This document shows positions 63,176 to 64,000 of a stretch of DNA of 64,000 nt, one piece after another. The notes beneath the pieces are model-generated. The model had not been told where the DNA came from. It did no database searches and was given only the letters and a program-made list of their open reading frames with translations. A program made the translations under genes and the position numbers. Every line of letters starts with the position of its first letter. Within the stretch, counting starts at the first letter, position 1. The stretch covers positions 511,768-575,767 of the forward strand of contig VWZW01000853.1 in the NCBI GenBank assembly GCA_013397115.1. The letters run 5' to 3'. The DNA is from Edolisoma coerulescens. Taxonomy: Eukaryota; Chordata; Aves; Passeriformes; Campephagidae.

Positions 63176-64000
63176 ACTTCATTTGTGGGTGTCTACAGCT
63201 GTTAAAGCTCCATGTCATAACACACTTTCACATTTAGAAAGTGCCAGTTATCTATAAATACAGAAAATTGGTAAGGAGCATGAGAAGTATAAACAGATAA
63301 GTGACACATAGGCAGGTTGTTTGTTAAAGTACAGAAACAAGCAAAATGTCTCCGTGTTCTATTAATGGAAGTGACAAGAACATTTGCCACCTTGAAGATG
63401 ACTCCTGTCCCCACTCTCAGTTTTACTTTCATCCCTATCCTCACATTGTGTCTGTTTGGACAGAAAGCTGAACAGCACATAGGTTTCCATAAATTAACAT
63501 GCCAATGACAGTCTCATCTTTGAGTGGGTACTTCACATGAAACTTTGAGAAGTCACTGAGAGTCATTCACTGAGAATGCTGCTCTTTCAATGTGCAAGAT
63601 GCTGAATTTGGCTTTCTCTAACTCTTACTCCTCAGTTTTCAAAATATGACATGGAAGATCCTGAAACCAAATGAAGCTGTACTTTGATGGACCCCATTTG
63701 CTGCATCCAAATCTCCTTTTCAAAGTTTTGATGGTGATTTCAAGTATTTCAGTGCAGTGACATGAAGGAGTTAGTTTTCCTACTTAGATCTAACATTCTC
63801 AGATCTTAACCAAGGATGGAAGGAAATCCTTCTCCTTGATACTAAAGCGTGTATGAGAACATGCAGAATATTATGACTTTCCTTTGAAGAATCTTGCATT
63901 GGCTGGTGTTCAGAAAGAGGAGTGCCAGCTTTATTATGGCTTGGAATTGCTTAACATCTTGACTGATGGCAAGCATTCTTTATAGGGCTGTGAAGTTGAA

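Larger units (their letters stand above)
60973..64000 (+). other. FLT1: FLT1 intron 12 (5' part)
   Basis: Noncoding sequence up to the right edge. I looked for exon 13 (the start of Ig6, which should follow in phase 1) and did not find it. The main content is the minus-strand CR1 at 62.13-63.18 kb; the remainder is unique AT-rich DNA. Confidence 0.85.

Noticed and set aside
61000..64000. Search for FLT1 exon 13 (start of Ig6).
   Set aside because: No phase-1 exon with the expected V-P-N-G-F strand or the Y-A-C-R-A type cysteine motif was found; only the CR1 and unique intron.
1..64000. CRISPR arrays, bacterial operons, phage-like or other microbial systems, tRNA and rRNA genes.
   Set aside because: Spliced vertebrate gene structure throughout; no regularly spaced repeats, no ribosome-binding-site/ORF arrangement, no cloverleaf or rRNA motifs noticed.

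Overview
The window is vertebrate nuclear DNA, almost certainly avian. It carries the 5' half of one gene on the + strand: FLT1 (VEGF receptor 1, VEGFR-1). Eleven coding exons (exons 2-12 in human numbering) can be placed to the base between 15045 and 60972. Each has AG/GT splice borders, and all phases agree from exon to exon. Together they give 1590 coding bases (530 residues), covering immunoglobulin-like domains 1 to 5 of the extracellular region. The bird assignment rests on CR1 LINE fragments at low density, the sequence-level match to FLT1, and one very short (87 bp) intron.

Layout: 1-1100 is a CpG-rich island that I read as the start of intron 1; exon 1 (signal peptide) was not found and is probably just upstream. 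1100-15044 is the rest of intron 1, with a hexanucleotide microsatellite and an old CR1 scrap. Exons 2 and 3 (15045-15660) encode Ig1. Intron 3 (9.2 kb) and intron 4 (5.6 kb) flank exon 4. Exons 4-5 encode Ig2, exons 6-7 Ig3, exons 8-9 Ig4. Exon 10 starts Ig5, and a 14.5 kb intron separates it from exon 11. Exons 11 and 12 complete Ig5, with 8.9 kb between them. The last 3 kb are intron 12, containing a rearranged minus-strand CR1. Exon 13 and the rest of the receptor (Ig6-7, transmembrane segment, kinase) lie beyond the right edge.

There is no operon, tRNA, rRNA, CRISPR array or second protein-coding gene that I can support. Most of the window is intron. The points most worth following are: an 87-bp intron between the Ig2 and Ig3 exons that is a multiple of three and stop-free; open read-through from exons 6 and 7 into the next intron, which could give short soluble receptors; a changed cysteine and glycosylation pattern compared with human FLT1; and a CR1 copy that joins an ORF1 esterase fragment directly to the end of ORF2. 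Comparisons with human FLT1 are from memory and were not computed.
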